Below, one piece after another: positions 24,530 through 37,301 of a stretch of 64,000 bases of DNA. Under the pieces are notes generated by a model that was not told the DNA's origin, did no database searches, and worked only from the letters and a program-made list of their open reading frames with translations. Within the stretch, counting starts at the first letter, position 1, and each line of letters begins with the position of its first letter. Origin of the DNA: Mermis nigrescens (Eukaryota; Nematoda; Enoplea; Mermithida; Mermithidae); contig JAVLUZ010000154.1 in assembly GCA_036768485.1 (NCBI GenBank), positions 8,358,342-8,422,341 of the forward strand, written 5' to 3'. A program made the translations under genes and the position numbers.

Positions 24530-26298
24530 GTCAGATGTGATTAAAACCCAAGAAATCCAAAATTCCGTACAATTGCTGCTCAATAATGCTGCTGACTTAT
24601 CTTCTAACTTGTCCTTTTTCCATTAAAGGAACAAAGCAATTAATGTCTCAGGAGAATAAATTTTTAAACATAAAAAATAAGATTTTATTAGATCATCTGA
24701 AACAATTAAAATATGTAGTTACGCAGTAGTCACGTATGCAGCTCGTGAGCATACGTGGCGTATGGGGGGTGACATCTTAAGAATCGAATTCTTGCATTTT
24801 TTCAATATTTTTGTCAGTTTTACTCCACCCGGATCCATAGAATTCGCCTGCTGCTCATGTTTGCTCATGAAAAGTCAGAATGGCTTGAAGATGTGTAATC
24901 CCTGCCATCTTAATCGAAGAGTTTTAAACCGCACTGAATACCTGATGGCTGCTTATTTGTCAGAGTTGGCATCATGTGTGCAAATTATACCAGTCCTAGC
25001 TCTGTATTTAATAAAGTTCAGATAACAACAATAATTTGGAGAACGGTTTACTAGAGAAGTATAGTGTAGTCAGGGCCGTATTCAAGGGGGGGTGTAGCGG
25101 AGATAGCCGCTCCTCCTCTTGGCCGGCGAAAAATTCTGAATATGGAAAAATTGAATATCTTCGTCGCAAAATCTCCAATTTTTCGACTCTTCGCGCTTCG
25201 CGCTGGATGCAAAGTATTTTCCATCATAATTGCTCAAGCGCGACCAAAAAAGACACTTTTTGTACAGCTTTTTAAGCAAAACGATTTTAAAAAAGTTCGA
25301 GATTTATGATCTGTATGATTACAGCATGTCGAGAAACGTCGAAAATTTCGGCTTTTGCGAGCTATCCCGGCGAATTTTTGGAGATATAGACTAGTTTATG
25401 TTAAGCCCCCTTTCTCCCCTTGGCCAAATCCTGAACACGGGCCTCACTGTAGTATATATTTAAACTAGCTATTAAAACGTTGCAGATTGTATTCCAATGT
25501 TCGTTTTCTCGCTATGGTTAAATTAAGAAGGATTTCTTCTAAATCCAGGGCTTTTTTCCTAACCCTATATAGTCCGACTTTTAGCGCCAAAACTTTTTGA
25601 AGATTTTTGCCACTGGTAGATAATTGTCTACTAAACTCCGTGTGCAAAATGCAGATTGAAAATATTCTTAAAAAAGAACTAATTTTTAAGAATGAAAACG
25701 CCTGTCAACAAAAATCAATGTCTTCGTCGATCAATTTGACTTCGTTTTTTGTTTCTCCAAACGCTTAAAATTTCAGCTATCTATAGCAGTAGTTTCTAAA
25801 TTAGCACCGAACATCTCTATTCGGGCAGAAATTTTTAAAATCTTTTTGCTCCAAAACTCGATGGTTTTAGGAGAAAAGTTTTGAATTTAGCAGAAGTCTT
25901 TCCCTTAGTACATAATAGTAATAAACAAACGAACAAAAATTGGACTAAACTGTCATACAGTTTCGGCTAAGACAGGGGAGGCTGAACGACCCAAAATAAA
26001 TTGTTCTGTCTCAAAAAATTAATTGGGATATGTAGCTCGCGAAAACCACATTTTTTCGACCTTTTTCGACAAGATAAAATTTGAGCTTTTAGATTGAAAT
26101 CTGTTTCCATTCTCAAAAGGTTATAAAATGTGTAGTTTTTTGATCGCGTTTGAGCTAAATTACGGAATATACTTTACATCATGGCGCGGAGCGCCGAAAA
26201 TTTGAAGATTTTACGTCCATGACATTTAATTTTTCTATCTTTCAGCGCATTATCTTACTTTCCAAGAAAATTTTTCGGTAAAGGGGAGGGGGCGGTGC
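24530..26298. other. Intron 3 sequence, no gene recognised
   Basis: Short open frames (for example 24762-25025 +) lack recognisable motifs. Non-coding intron with possible old repeat fragments. Confidence 0.4.
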
Positions 26299-26549
26299 CA
26301 TAGGTTGGCAGCACCAAAATTCTGGGGGTATGAAAAAATTTTCAAAGGTCAAAAAATGGTCTTAAAAATGGTTGTATGTCGAAAAAACACCATTTTTTCG
26401 ACGTTTCTCATCGAGCACTATCCAATAGCATCAAAAAATCGCTAGAAAAGCAGAAAAATTTTCAAAAATTGAATTCTGGAGGGGGTATTTTGATTTCTGG
26501 GGGTATTCCAACTTCTGGGAAGGCATACCCCCCCCCCCGCTCACGTGTG
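26299..26549 (+). mobile_element. hAT-like MITE, copy 4 (intron 3)
   Basis: CATAGGTTGGCAGC start and CACGTGTG end with the family's interior. Target duplications are not evident, so one end may be eroded. Confidence 0.65.
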
Positions 26550-26655
26550 GCGCCCAAGCCCGCCTCTTCCCCTAAATAGGGCCTACGCTACAATTTACCT
26601 CTTTATGCGCGGCACCATTTTCTTTAATTTGGACACACTATCTTTAAAATTTCAG

Positions 26656-26899
26656 GACATGGTCCATTGCGTGACGAGCTTAACTTTGCTCGGAAGGCCT
26701 TCACCGAATTGTCGCAGTTTCCGGACGACACGTACAAATGGTATCCCGATTTCGATGTGTCTTGGTATACCACATCAGCAATTCTAATGCAAACGGCTAG
26801 AGACCATGCCTACGATAACGTGCTCACTGCTGAAGATTTAAGAGCGCATTCTAAAGTCTTGATGATGGTGTTGAACGTATCAGTCGAATTTTTAGGGAA
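26656..26899 (+). CDS. Patched-like gene, exon 4 (extracellular domain 1)
   Basis: Acceptor ATTTCAG (26655), donor GTAAGA (26900); phase 1 in, phase 2 out. After completing the G of 'EGG' the frame reads 'HGPLRDELNFARKAF', the counterpart of the Patched G-G-R-x-x-x-E-L-x-(Y/F) motif. Later come 'SAILMQTARDHAYDNVLTAE' (family: x-x-(I/L)-(I/L)-Q-T-P-x-x-x-x-x-N-V-L) and a helix ending in 'VSVEF'. This is part of the sterol- and Hedgehog-facing ectodomain. Confidence 0.93.
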
Positions 26900-27818
26900 G
26901 TAAGAGATTATAATTTTCTGTTATTTTTTGTTTGGTTTAATTTTTTAGCTTTATTCAAATAAATTATTCAGCTAATGCGATCAGTAGTGAATCAGCTTCA
27001 TAAGCTGTGGTATTACGATTTTTCCTCGGGCAATCAAAATTAGTCGCGTTTGTTATTCGCTTCCTGAATCTAATTAAAAATGGTTCTAGAGTGCACACTA
27101 CCGGAAAAAAATTAAAGAGTTTCGAAAATTCTGTATTCGAAAAAGTAAAATACATTATCTTAATTTTATTAAATATTGTTTGCTCGCGAAATTACAAATG
27201 TTTCGTAATTTCGAGGTTCATAAAAAATTCAGAAAATTAAGGCGCTGGATAGCTAAAGATAATTTACACCTGGCTGTTGGACAAAGTTATTACTCGTAAG
27301 TTATTCAGCGCGAAACGCTAAAAAATGCTCTAATTTTTGCAAAAAAACTGGTGCCAAAAGCGTCAAAATCGAGTAATCAGTTTCGCTGCATTGCGTTTAT
27401 AAGTGGGTACCTGGGTACCCAGAATTCAAAATAACAAACACAATTCAGCACTCTACAAAATTGACGTTTTTAGAAATTTTTTGGTTTTTTAGCGGTTTGT
27501 GATGTTACTAGATAGTTCTTGATCATAAATGTCGGAAATGTAGTTTTTGCCCCTGACATAATTTAAAGACATCTTATAATTTACAATGTTATAAGGTATT
27601 TCAAGTTACAACATTCTGCTTAGAAAGTAGGGGTTCGCCAGTATAATTTTGCCTCATTTTTTAGCACATTTTAGCCATAAATAATTATTGTTTTCCAGAC
27701 TCCCATAAATTAGGTACTCACCTGCTTAATATGTTTTTCAATTTATTTTTATCTCAACCTTGCTATTTTATTTAATATAATGCCTTTCTAACAATTTTAA
27801 TTTCTTGAAATGTTTCAG

Positions 27819-27894
27819 TCGCTGGACTCTATCCGATTTTTGCCACAAACCGGATTTCTCAAAACTTTCCAACAAAGCCAGCGCCTTTATGGAA
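27819..27894 (+). CDS. Patched-like gene, exon 5
   Basis: Acceptor TTTCAG (27818), donor GTAAGT (27895); phase 2 in, phase 0 out. Encodes 'NRWTLSDFCHKPDFSKL', matching the W-x-L-x-x-x-C-x-K-P segment of extracellular domain 1, with the conserved disulphide cysteine. Confidence 0.9.
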
Positions 27895-28327
27895 GTAAGT
27901 GGTTTAATTACATTTCAACATGACATTTTTAATACATTTATTGTTGCGTTTCGATTTATTGCCACTGTACTTTACTTTAGCTTTGCTGTGAAATATTTGC
28001 ATCGCTTAAGTTTCACAGAGAGGAAGAATTCAATCCTTTAAATTCTGACTAGATAATACTACCTACACGAATTAGACAAAAATTTAATAACCAAAATTAT
28101 GTGATATTGATATGCTTAAAAACAAAATTTAAAAAAATTAAATAGAAAACAAAAAACGTAGCACATTGCAATAGATGGAGAATAAATGCTGATTTAGCTG
28201 TCTAAATGAATCCTTTGCAAGAACTATCTTTCCTCAAATTAATGTTCACCTGAGCATTGGAAAATATTGCAAAGTTAAATTAAAATTCAAATCTTGAAGG
28301 ATTTAAATCGTTAATGTAAATTTATAG

Positions 28328-28425
28328 GTATTAGCAAAACTGATACCTTGCACTATAATCACGCCGCTTGATTGCTTTTGGGAAGGATCGCTTGCTTTGG
28401 GACCACGCCCACCAATTGAGATCAT
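28328..28425 (+). CDS. Patched-like gene, exon 6 (PLDCFWEG motif)
   Basis: Acceptor TTATAG (28327), donor GTGAGA (28426); phase 0 in, phase 2 out. Contains 'IPCTIITPLDCFWEG', one of the most conserved Patched strings, then 'ALGPRPPIE', which resembles the nematode version of the loop. Confidence 0.95.
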
Positions 28426-28997
28426 GTGAGACGAAATCGGAGACACTTATTTTATTTATGTCAATATTCATTTTTTTATTTATTTTAAATGAATAAATAT
28501 TTATAATTTGTTTCGTTACTGAGTATAAATTATTTGCTATTATTTATTTTATTTATGTTATGTTATGTTTTTATTGATTAACTTATGTTGTTTCTTAAAA
28601 GTTCAGATCGAATGAAATAAAATAAGATTTGAAAAATGAGCAAAATTAGAACTAGACAACTCACTTGGCTTTATTAAAACGAAAGAGCAGTAGAAAATGA
28701 AGCTCAATTAAGCTACACAATAGCCTGAAAACCGAAGTTCCTATCAATCAGATTAATTACATACACTGATTGGAAATTACAATCACCCATGGACAGGGGG
28801 TTCGGGTCCAGCAATAGGTGGACAGTCACAGGAGTTGGTGAAAACCCTGAGAATCTGAAATACACTCGTGCGGATTAAGGTAGAAGCGAATTTTTGCCGT
28901 GTTTTTCTGCATCTTGGCCAGTTTCGGCCTATTCAGACCCCTTCCCTAAACTTTGGTTGCTGCCCATGTGTGTTATGTACTGGTCATTAACCAAACA

Positions 28998-29235
28998 TAA
29001 ATTGACAGCATGGCCGATCTGGGGGTCAACGATCTGGGGGAGGATCGAGAATTGAGCTTTTTCGAGTTGAAATAGTCTTCAAAAAGTGATATAAATGCTA
29101 AAATAGCATTGAAGAACCTTACAAAGTGGTAAAAATGCTTAAAAAGCATTGTAGGAAATTTCCAGTTTTATTCATTTCTGTCCTTTATTCTGCCTCGGTT
29201 TTGCCAGAAAATTATCCATTTTTCTATTCTGGGCG
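28998..29235 (-). repeat. Family C repeat, inverted, in intron 6
   Basis: GCATGGCCGATCTGGGGG start and TTTTCTATTCTGGGCGTC end; reverse orientation relative to the 8283 copy. Confidence 0.5.
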
Positions 29236-30289
29236 TCTAGATTCCCACCACGGCTTTCCTTTAGCTTTGTAAATGCCTCTCTTCACGTCAAGAATTGATT
29301 TTTGATGCATTTTATCTAATAAAATGCCCGCTGCATAGAGATGATCGATCCATAAATTGACAACTCTATGGAAAATAAATAATTTCGCAGCAAACTGACA
29401 TGCCAAATGAAAATTTGGTCGACTGAGTTTTTCCACATTAGACACAATGTTTTTCTAGGAGCGCCTTCCATTTTTTCTAGATTGCCCGACATTAGCCGCT
29501 TTTTCAAAAGTTTAAGGGTACATAATTGTACTTTTAATCACCCCTCTTTATGGCTTTACGTGGTTACAGACCATACGCGGGCAGCGAGAAATTCTAGGTT
29601 GTTTGATTGGCTTAAATAGCCAAAACTCGCTAAAAATGTTACTAAAAATATAATTCTGCGGCGGGTCCACAGTAATCTGCGTTCATAGAATAGGAAGGAC
29701 CTCAGCATTGAATTTTTTAAATTTTCTTAGTACTTGTCTCGTCTGCATTTATTTTTTCGGACCCCTACTGAATTTAGGCGCTTCCTATGCATGGGTATCA
29801 ATCGAAATCAGTATCGTTAGATCGATGCGAATTTCGAAGAAAACCTAGAAGACGAATGTTGTTTTTCAGCATAAAATTTCAATATAATCTGACTTAAGCC
29901 AGACTTAAACTCGTACATAATTAATGTGGACGATGCTTACGCATTAAGGTAGGTCTGAGTCAGGCTCAAATTGACCTTATTTGGATAGCTTAAACAGGAC
30001 AACCCTGGCGGCCACTTATCTTTCAACGGCCTTGCATGAGCATGAACCATAGATGTAACGGCTCGGAATTTTGTTGAGGTGTCCTCGGTCCCTTCTCAAG
30101 GGGGGGGCGGGGGTAGATGATCTCCAATTTTTTAAAAAATCTGAAAAAGAGCAACAAAAAAATGGAAAACAGCGTAAATTTTTCCAGAAAATGTGGAGTC
30201 AAAAATCTTTTGACATTAGGGGATGGGGACGACCGACTTTTGGTAGGGTGTTGGGCCTATGTATAAATATTTGTATTACTTCTAAGTAT

Positions 30290-31066
30290 TCAATTACTAG
30301 CAAAGAAAAATGCTCCGATGGAACAAAAATCATGAATATACTTGGAATTGTGGATTATTAAGGATGTTAAAGGAGGGGACTAGGAAGAATGTACCTTTAG
30401 TCGCAAAATCTGCCTAAAATCATACTTTCTCTAAGCAACGCGAAAAATCGAGTATATTCTGCGGCCAAAAGATTAAAATAAATATTTAACCATAAAATGA
30501 TTGAAAAAGCAACATATGAGCTTCGCAGTAGCTATGGGAAATGATGTTGAGTAAACCAACAGTCTTTCTAAGCCAAATGAATAAATGGTTCAAAACAGTA
30601 GGAAACGCGTAAGTTGACTTGAAAAATACTAATTGTAGGTACACTAGCATGCCCTTAACGATTGTGTGCACCAATCAATCGGCCCCTGCTTTGCTTGCTT
30701 TAATGCTCAAAACAAAATAACACAACTTTGAATACAATACCACTTAGTTTTCTTTCAATCAGCATACGAAGCTAGTCAGCGTTGCTACTTGCCAGCAATT
30801 TAAAAAAACATTACAGATTTCGTTCATACATTCTTATCTGAAACTTTGAACATTATTATAAGAAAGACACTTTTTTAGAGGCCGCAGAATATACTTTGAT
30901 TTTTTGCGTTGCTAGAAGAAAGTATGATTTTTAGCAGATTTTGCGACTTTAGGTAGATTTTTCCTAGTCCTCTCCTTTTACATCCTGAATTATCCACAAT
31001 TCCAAATATATTCATCATTTTTGTTCCATCGGAGCATTTTTCTTTTCTAGTACCCTACTTTTAATT
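30290..31066. mobile_element. Foldback element D, copy 2 (intron 6)
   Basis: Arms 30296-30470 and 30880-31060 are inverted (GAAAAATGCTCCGATGG at both ends, and GCGGCC with AGAATATACT inside). Same family as 7836-8806, without the family C insertion. Confidence 0.65.
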
Positions 31067-31199
31067 AGCATGATTTGAGTACATCATTCAGTAAACACAA
31101 ACTGTAACATACCACAATAATGTCAGCAGTCCAACAACGCGGAAAACAATATTATTCTTAGCATCAGCATTATCCTTTTTAAACAAGACAACCTTACAT

Positions 31200-33882
31200 T
31201 ATTTAAACAGATCAAAGTTTTTCAGCTTAAACTTTACACAAATATCAAGTGTAAGGAACACTAACGCTTAGATTTGGAAGTAAAATAAATTTGTAGTGTT
31301 GACTACATATTAACAACAAATGGATAGTGCAAACTTCACACAACTACTAGGTGATAGAAAACCAACATTCATTTTCCCAATTCTTATTTTACGTAGAACA
31401 TTTTGAAAAAAATAAAGCTTTCGCACAGGCTCTAGAATTAAAGTTGATATGCAGTGTAAACTCTACACAACCACAAAGTGTAAAGGAAATTTCAGTCGGA
31501 TTCGTAATTCTGATATTACTGTGATATTTCGATCAACAATTATTAAAAAATTAAGTCTCCACAATGGACCGAGGACAAATAAATATCAGATGTAAACCAC
31601 TTCACACCACTGTTGAGTGCGAACAAACTGGCGTATCACATTTGGTTTCTGGTTAATTTTCAGACTTTAGATTATTTCCAGACTCATAACCCAGGACTTG
31701 GCAGAAAAACAAGACAGAAACACATTTAACTCCCCCATTGTTTGACTTTACACCTACCGAAAAGCTCAATATTGAAGTAAATAAACGCAATTCGCTGTGA
31801 CGCGTACCCCTTAGAAAGTACTTCGTTTTTATCCTATTCAACCTCGCCCGAGTTCTGAATAGAGAAAGTGGCGAAAAAATGGACAGACCTGTATTTCCCA
31901 CTATCCACCACATTGTACACTTTAAAAATACGAACTTAACGCGCCATTGAGTGTAAATAAATTGGGTTCGAGCCAGTTTGTAGCCCTTTGATTGTAGTAC
32001 GTTTGTATGTACCAAAGTTATGTTCCGCAAAATATTTGATATGATTTACCAATCAAAATACGAAAAAAACCTGTTTTTTCGCCCATTTTACACTTCAGAT
32101 TACGAACTTAATCCCCCATAAACAAGTCAATATTACTTTTTTTTGAACGCGGCTTGCTTCGATGTGTAGCCTTCAAAAATTACTTTATTTCTATTTTATT
32201 CAATTCATCCAAAATCATATCAGAAAATGTTGGCAGAGAAATCTCGGACAAAATCTGTTTTTTACTCATCCACTAAAGTGTAAACTTTAAATCCCTTGTA
32301 CTAATTGCGTATGATTGTAGAAAAGTTTTCTGGTAAATACAAGATAGTCCTTGATCTGTAGTACATTTCTGTCAGAAAAAATTTCTTAAATCTCATAACC
32401 GGAGTTGTTGGCAGACATAAACAAGTCAAAAATTCGACTAAAATGTGTCTTTTCACCTTCAGATTTTCGCACTCTTTACACTCCCATTCGAGAACTAAGG
32501 CGAAATTCAAAAAAACAATAGAGTGTCATCTGTAGAACATAAATAGATGAATAAGTCAAATGAAGTGCATGGTTTGGCCAAAAAAATCAAAATAATAAAA
32601 AAGTCAGCATTCAAATGATTCGAACCCATATTAGTCTTTTCTGAATCCGCATGCGAGAACGGATGCGTAAGCCTCTGCACCAACTCGACACGTCGGCGGA
32701 TTTTAGTACTTAGTCGATTATTGAAAAATATTTATCATTCTACTGAAGTTTAAGAATAGTGCATTTATGATAATAGAAATTATTATTTAAAAAAGACGAG
32801 TCAAAAACCTCTGAAATGAGAAAAATCTGATCAAACAAAATGCAATACGGAGTTATCTATCGGCATTAGGAAATAGATGTCTGGCTGTAGAAAAGTTTAA
32901 AGGTCAGATTCGTTATTCTGACCTTACGGAGAACATTTTTTTAAAGATTCATCATTCACGACGCTCTGAGCGGAAAAAATTTTTTCAGTGTAAAGTTTAC
33001 ACCTGCACTAATAACGCAATATTGATTGTAAAGAAACAAAATATATTTTGACGTGTAGCGCTTAGGACGAGGCACATTTCAAAGGTAGTTACCACGTTCT
33101 GTTCACTAAGTGGAGAATATGGCAGGAAAAAAACATTTTTTTGTCCTAGACTCTTTACAATAAATTGCCTCTAAATTTGAAAATATTACTTTGAAAAAAT
33201 AAAAAACAGCTCCCTAGATTTTATAACCGTCTACCTTTTGAAACCAATCAGATTGCATAGAATGTAAAACTGAGTTAGATATGCTCGTGCACATAAAAAC
33301 AGTAAAAAACCGTATAATTTACACTTCTGTGCAACAACTAATGAGTGTAAAGAAATTTTAAGACCAGATTCGTAACCTACAATTAGGGAGAACATTTTTT
33401 AAAAAAATTGGCCCTCCGCCGATCATTTGAATTTTCGGTGTAAACTTTACACACTAACGACTAGCTCGGTGTTGAGTGTAAACAAAAAAAGGTATCTAAG
33501 TTTTTTATTATCTACCTTTAAAAAAACCGCACCTCTCAGATGTGTGCCGTTATAGCTGTGAGGGGGGACATATGTTGGGGGCATACGTGGGCAGCAAGAA
33601 AATTCTGGGGGTGCAAGATTTTTTGAAGGTCAAAAAATGGCCTTAAAAATGGTGGTATGGCGAAAAAACACCATTTTTCGACGTTTTTCATCAAGCCATT
33701 GGCATCAAAAAATTGCGAAAAACGCGAAAAAATTTTCAAAAATTGAATTTTGTGGGTATTTCGATTTCTGGGGGTGTATTTTGGTTTCTGGAGGGTGCAT
33801 ACCCCCCAAAGCCCCCACGCCCAGGTTTGGTTGGGGCTACCCAAGTATATTATAGGTACGCGCTAACGCGCTACCTATGATA
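31200..33882 (+). repeat. Family A long repeat, copy 3 (intron 6)
   Basis: Repeats the block order of copy 1. Short TAAACTTTACAC units come first, then the ATGTGTCTTTTCACC / CGCACTCTTTACACTCCCA block (32.44-32.5 kb), then ACCCAAGTATATTATAGGTA and the GCGCTAACGCGC terminal near-palindrome. A MITE (33582-33839) is inserted near the 3' end. A weak tRNA-like string lies inside at about 32.62-32.71 kb on the minus strand (GGGTTCGAATC B-box only convincing). Confidence 0.65.
33582..33839 (+). mobile_element. hAT-like MITE, copy 5 (inside family A copy 3)
   Basis: CATACGTGGGCAGC start, GCCCAGGTTTG end. Target duplications GTTGGGGG (33574-33581) and GTTGGGGC (33840-33847). The interrupted sequence is contiguous in family A copy 1, confirming the insertion. 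Confidence 0.85.
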
Positions 33883-34274
33883 TTTCTTGTCGGTATTATT
33901 CTGACGCATTGTATAAGCATTTCCAGAACTTTTAAACGATCATATGAGTTTTATAAAAGATTTTATTAATCTAAACGCGGTTGGCTTATGGACTTCGCTG
34001 CATCAGACAATTGGGGTAGTTAAACACTGATCAATTAAACGTGGAGATCATTGTATATTTTTTGGTAGAGTCAAGATAGTCTAAATAAATAAGTATTATG
34101 GAGATAAATAAAGAAATATGCTGTTTTTAAAGCTAGATAGCGTATTCAGCTATAAATAAAGAAATTATGCTAGATAGCGTATTCAGGATAGCGTATTCAG
34201 CTTCTTTGTCGTGCTTTCTACAACAATCGCATAAGTACTGAGATAACACTTCCGAATTCTGATGACATTTTCAG

Positions 34275-34383
34275 GAATTCGAACTTAGACTGGAAGACAT
34301 TTAATCCTATAGGATTAGCGAACAGCCCATTGATTAAAAAAATGACTAAAGATCCGCAACCGATTATAAGCTTATTCAGGCGG
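34275..34383 (+). CDS. Patched-like gene, exon 7
   Basis: Acceptor TTTTCAG (34274), donor GTGAGA (34384); phase 2 in, phase 0 out. Encodes 'NLDWKTFNPIGL', the Patched W-x-x-(F/L)-(N/D)-P motif, followed by a linker ending 'IISLFRR'. It lies 5.8 kb from exon 6, with family A and foldback repeats between. Confidence 0.9.
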
Positions 34384-34554
34384 GTGAGATTTTTTCATAA
34401 GCCGAAGTGGACCTTTAATAAGCATTATCACTAGTTTTGATAGCGTTGTATTCGAAACTGCAGATGTTTTTGTTCTACAGTGCCGTTTTCGTCTTCTTTA
34501 GTAGATTTAAGCGCTACAATTGTTTATACGCAAACCTACGCAGCCATCCGTGGG

Positions 34555-34801
34555 CAGCGCAAAAATTTCTGGGGGGGGTGTGAGATTTTTCAAAGGTCAA
34601 AAAATGGCCTTAAAAATGGTGGTATAGTGAAAAAAGCACCATTTTTCAACGCTTCTCATCGAGCACTATCCATTGGCATAAAACAATTGCGAAAAAAACA
34701 AAAAATTTGAAAAATTGAATTCTGGGGGTATTTTGATTTCTGGGAGGGTATTTTGGTTTCTGGAGGGTGTGCATACCCCCAAACCCCCACGCCCAGGTGT
34801 G
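34555..34801 (+). mobile_element. hAT-like MITE, copy 6 (intron 7)
   Basis: CATCCGTGGGCAGC start, GCCCAGGTGTG end. Duplications TACGCAGC (34547-34554) and TACGCGGC (34802-34809), 7 of 8. It lies just upstream of exon 8, within a 624-bp intron. Confidence 0.85.
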
Positions 34802-35007
34802 TACGCGGCTATAAATAATCAAATTTGCTGTTTTTAATGCTAGACATCGCTTACAAAGTTGCATCGAAAAAATTCGATGCAGAATTTCCTACAAAAAAAC
34901 TGATATATTTCAAAATGCCTCTTTTGCTTTCTAAACTATCGTGGAACTGTAAGAATGATCTACTCTTCGATTCTATTATCTATCTTATTTATTTTCCTAT
35001 TTTTAAG

Positions 35008-35148
35008 CTCGGATTAGGTAATGGTTACACGCAAAAACCAGTTCTAGATCCGTTGAATCCCGATGGACCAGGATTTTGTGACAATGTAATCAGGACTTTT
35101 ACGGTTGAACATACAGAAGTCTTTGAATTTTCTAACGATTCATTGGAG
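35008..35148 (+). CDS. Patched-like gene, exon 8
   Basis: Acceptor TTTTTAAG (35007), donor GTAAGC (35149); phase 0 in and out. Encodes 'LGLGNGYTQKPVLDPLNPDG', equivalent to the Patched G-x-G-Y-x-x-(R/K)-P-C-L-(D/N)-P segment, with Val where most family members have Cys. Its partner CPxTAPN region is replaced by an unrelated 'GFCDNVIRTF' stretch. Confidence 0.9.
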
Positions 35149-35276
35149 GTAAGCGGTTTCTAGAAAATTTTATCCTATCTTCAATACCGTTTTGCTTACT
35201 TCTTTGACATTCAAGTTATCGGCTCCCCACTGGTTCACAAAACAAGATAATAAATGTATCAATTCAATGATGTCAC

Positions 35277-35529
35277 CACACGAGTACGTGGAGGTTGGAG
35301 GTATGCAACCCCAGAAGGCCGAATACCCCCTCCCAGAAATCAAAACCTCCCAGAATTCAGTATTTGAATTTTTTTTGCTTTTTCCGCAATTTTTCTGATA
35401 TTAATGGAAATTGCTCGATGAGGAACGTTGTAAAATGGTGTTGTTTTCGGCCTTACCACTATTTTTAAGACAATTTTTTGACCTTTGAAAAATTTTGCAC
35501 CCCCAGAATTTTCTTGCTGCCCACGTATG
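35277..35529 (-). mobile_element. hAT-like MITE, copy 7 (intron 8)
   Basis: Inverted copy with a perfect 8-bp target duplication GATGTCAC (35269-35276 and 35530-35537). Its left end (CACACGAGTACGTGG) carries a small insertion relative to the family. Confidence 0.88.
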
Positions 35530-35958
35530 GATGTCACTATCGTCATTATTTATTTTATAGTAATTCGCACGACGTTTGTAGCATTTTTTTTATAAAAAAC
35601 GAGGCCTATCAAGATCTGAGAAGAAATTTTATTAATTTTCGAGAGAATTACTGGACTAGCTTTAATAGTTCATATTGGCATTTATATTGGCAACCTTAAG
35701 AAAAATGAATTTTTTTGCCAGGCGTAGATATTGTTTAAACACGTGTTTGATATATTTATGGAACTAAGTCAAAAAGAGGTCATTAGCTGACTACATAAAA
35801 TAGGATTCTGGTTTTAATTACATAAACATTAGTCGTTGTAAATTAAGATTTTAATTATATAAACATTATTAATTTAATTATACAACCTTTACTTGCGTGC
35901 TCAAAGTGCTTTATCTAAGCTAGAGTGGCTATGAATCGCGCATCAGGATTTTTTGCAG

Positions 35959-36155
35959 AATTGCACTACCTCGGGTAAACATGAGATAGCGGAAATGTTG
36001 GCCGAAAAATCTGACGTCGCTTACAAGTATTTGCCAAAAGTAAACGTTAGCGACAGATTGAAACGCGGCTGCTTAGGATATGCTGCTTATTATATGAAAT
36101 GGCCGCTGGAAATGATTGTCGGCGGAGTGAAATACGACAAGGGTCACATTTCCGG
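35959..36155 (+). CDS. Patched-like gene, exon 9 (GGC...W...LIVGG region)
   Basis: Acceptor TTTTTTGCAG (35958), donor GTAGCT (36156); phase 0 in, phase 2 out. Contains 'RGCLGYAAYYMKWPLEMIVGG', shown here in outline: R-G-C-L-G-Y, K-W-P and M-I-V-G-G line up with Patched G-G-C-x-G-x, H-W-P-E-E and L-I-V-G-G. It ends 'KGHISG'. The alanine that follows is built from exon 10. Confidence 0.93.
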
Positions 36156-36210
36156 GTAGCTATAATTATGGGTGCAACAGATATTTTGGCTAGTTTGGAA
36201 TAGCCTGCAG

Positions 36211-36775
36211 TGGCGGATCTAGCTTTTCCAAAAAAAGTCAAAAATAGGTCCAAAACTTTGCCCTTAACGCGCGAAATAGCGTCTTTTCGGCGTTTTACAT
36301 TGTATACTTGTACATAAAATCACTTTTGACGCAATACTTTTTCTTAAAATTTTAAAATTTTTGACAATTTTGTGGGGAAAAATCATCAAATTTTTCATTG
36401 ACTTAAACAAAACTGGCGCGAAGCGCCGGAAAATTTCTGAAATTAAGGCGGATAGATGTCTAGGAGCATAATTTACTGCTTGATTTCCTGTATTTATAGC
36501 ATTTGATGCGAAACATCGAAATTTTTAACTGAAAATAGAGGAAAACTATGCAAAAATAGCTGTTTCTGTTGTTAAAATTGTTTTGAAACCTATGTACATG
36601 AACAGAAAATGGCTCCTAGGTCGTCAAGAAAGTAAATAAATGTCATTAATGAGTATCATCAGGCGCATAGCAGCGCCGAAATAATTTGAGAAATTATGGT
36701 CAATGACGGCCAAAAATCATTGCAAATTGCATATCCATTCTTTATCTCGCCAAATATTTTTGGCCAAGCGCCCTT
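36211..36775 (+). repeat. Family B repeat, copy 2 (intron 9)
   Basis: GGCGGATCTAGC start; GGCGCGAAGCGCCGGAAAAT and TGTATTTATAGCATTTGATG blocks as in copy 1, without the nested MITE. Confidence 0.65.
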
Positions 36776-37089
36776 GAGTCAGAGGAAGGTCAACCGGGAT
36801 GCATTTTTCACTAAAATAGACTTAAAACAACATATAATCTTTAAATTGTTAAAATCTTCCATTTTGTTTTTGCAGAGTCCACATCCCATAACTTATTCAA
36901 GACGTGCGTGGTAACTTAATGGCCGGCCTAGAAATTTAACTTGGTCTTTTAGCCAGCTGATGGGCTTCGATGGGCCGAAATAAGCTCGTATAGTGATTAA
37001 AACATAAAAGTGCCGTAAGAATAAATTCGTTTTTGAGCATTTTTTCAAAAGTTTCATTTGTGCGTCGCGTAGGGCTTATGTGTCTGGCT

Positions 37090-37301
37090 AGACCGATTTT
37101 TGCTAAAAAATGAGGCAAAATGAAGGATAAAAATGAATAAGAGCGCTTCAACTTGACCAGAAACTGTGTAATAACCTAGTGTTAACGATATTTTAGCATA
37201 CCAGTTTTTGAGGTCATTTAGATCCAACAAAACTCAATTCTTGACCCCTCAGGCCGGCTCAGCCTCATCCCCCAGATCGGCTATGCTGCTCATCTATGGT
37301 C
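37090..37301 (+). repeat. Family C repeat (intron 9)
   Basis: AATGAGGCAAAATGAAGG ... CAGATCGGCTATGCTGCTCA; same orientation as the 8283 copy. Confidence 0.55.

Noticed and set aside
24762..25025. 87-codon + strand frame in Patched intron 3
   Set aside because: No motif, no splice logic with neighbouring exons, and the frame lies between repeat insertions.
32620..32710. Possible tRNA on the minus strand (GGTTCGAATC B-box)
   Set aside because: The A-box and acceptor stem are not convincing; probably tRNA-derived repeat or chance inside family A copy 3.
36876..36910. A tidy 35-bp exon candidate (TTTTTGCAG acceptor, GTAACT donor) in Patched intron 9
   Set aside because: Its phase does not fit exon 9 (out 2), while exon 9 joins exon 10 directly with correct phase and family alignment.
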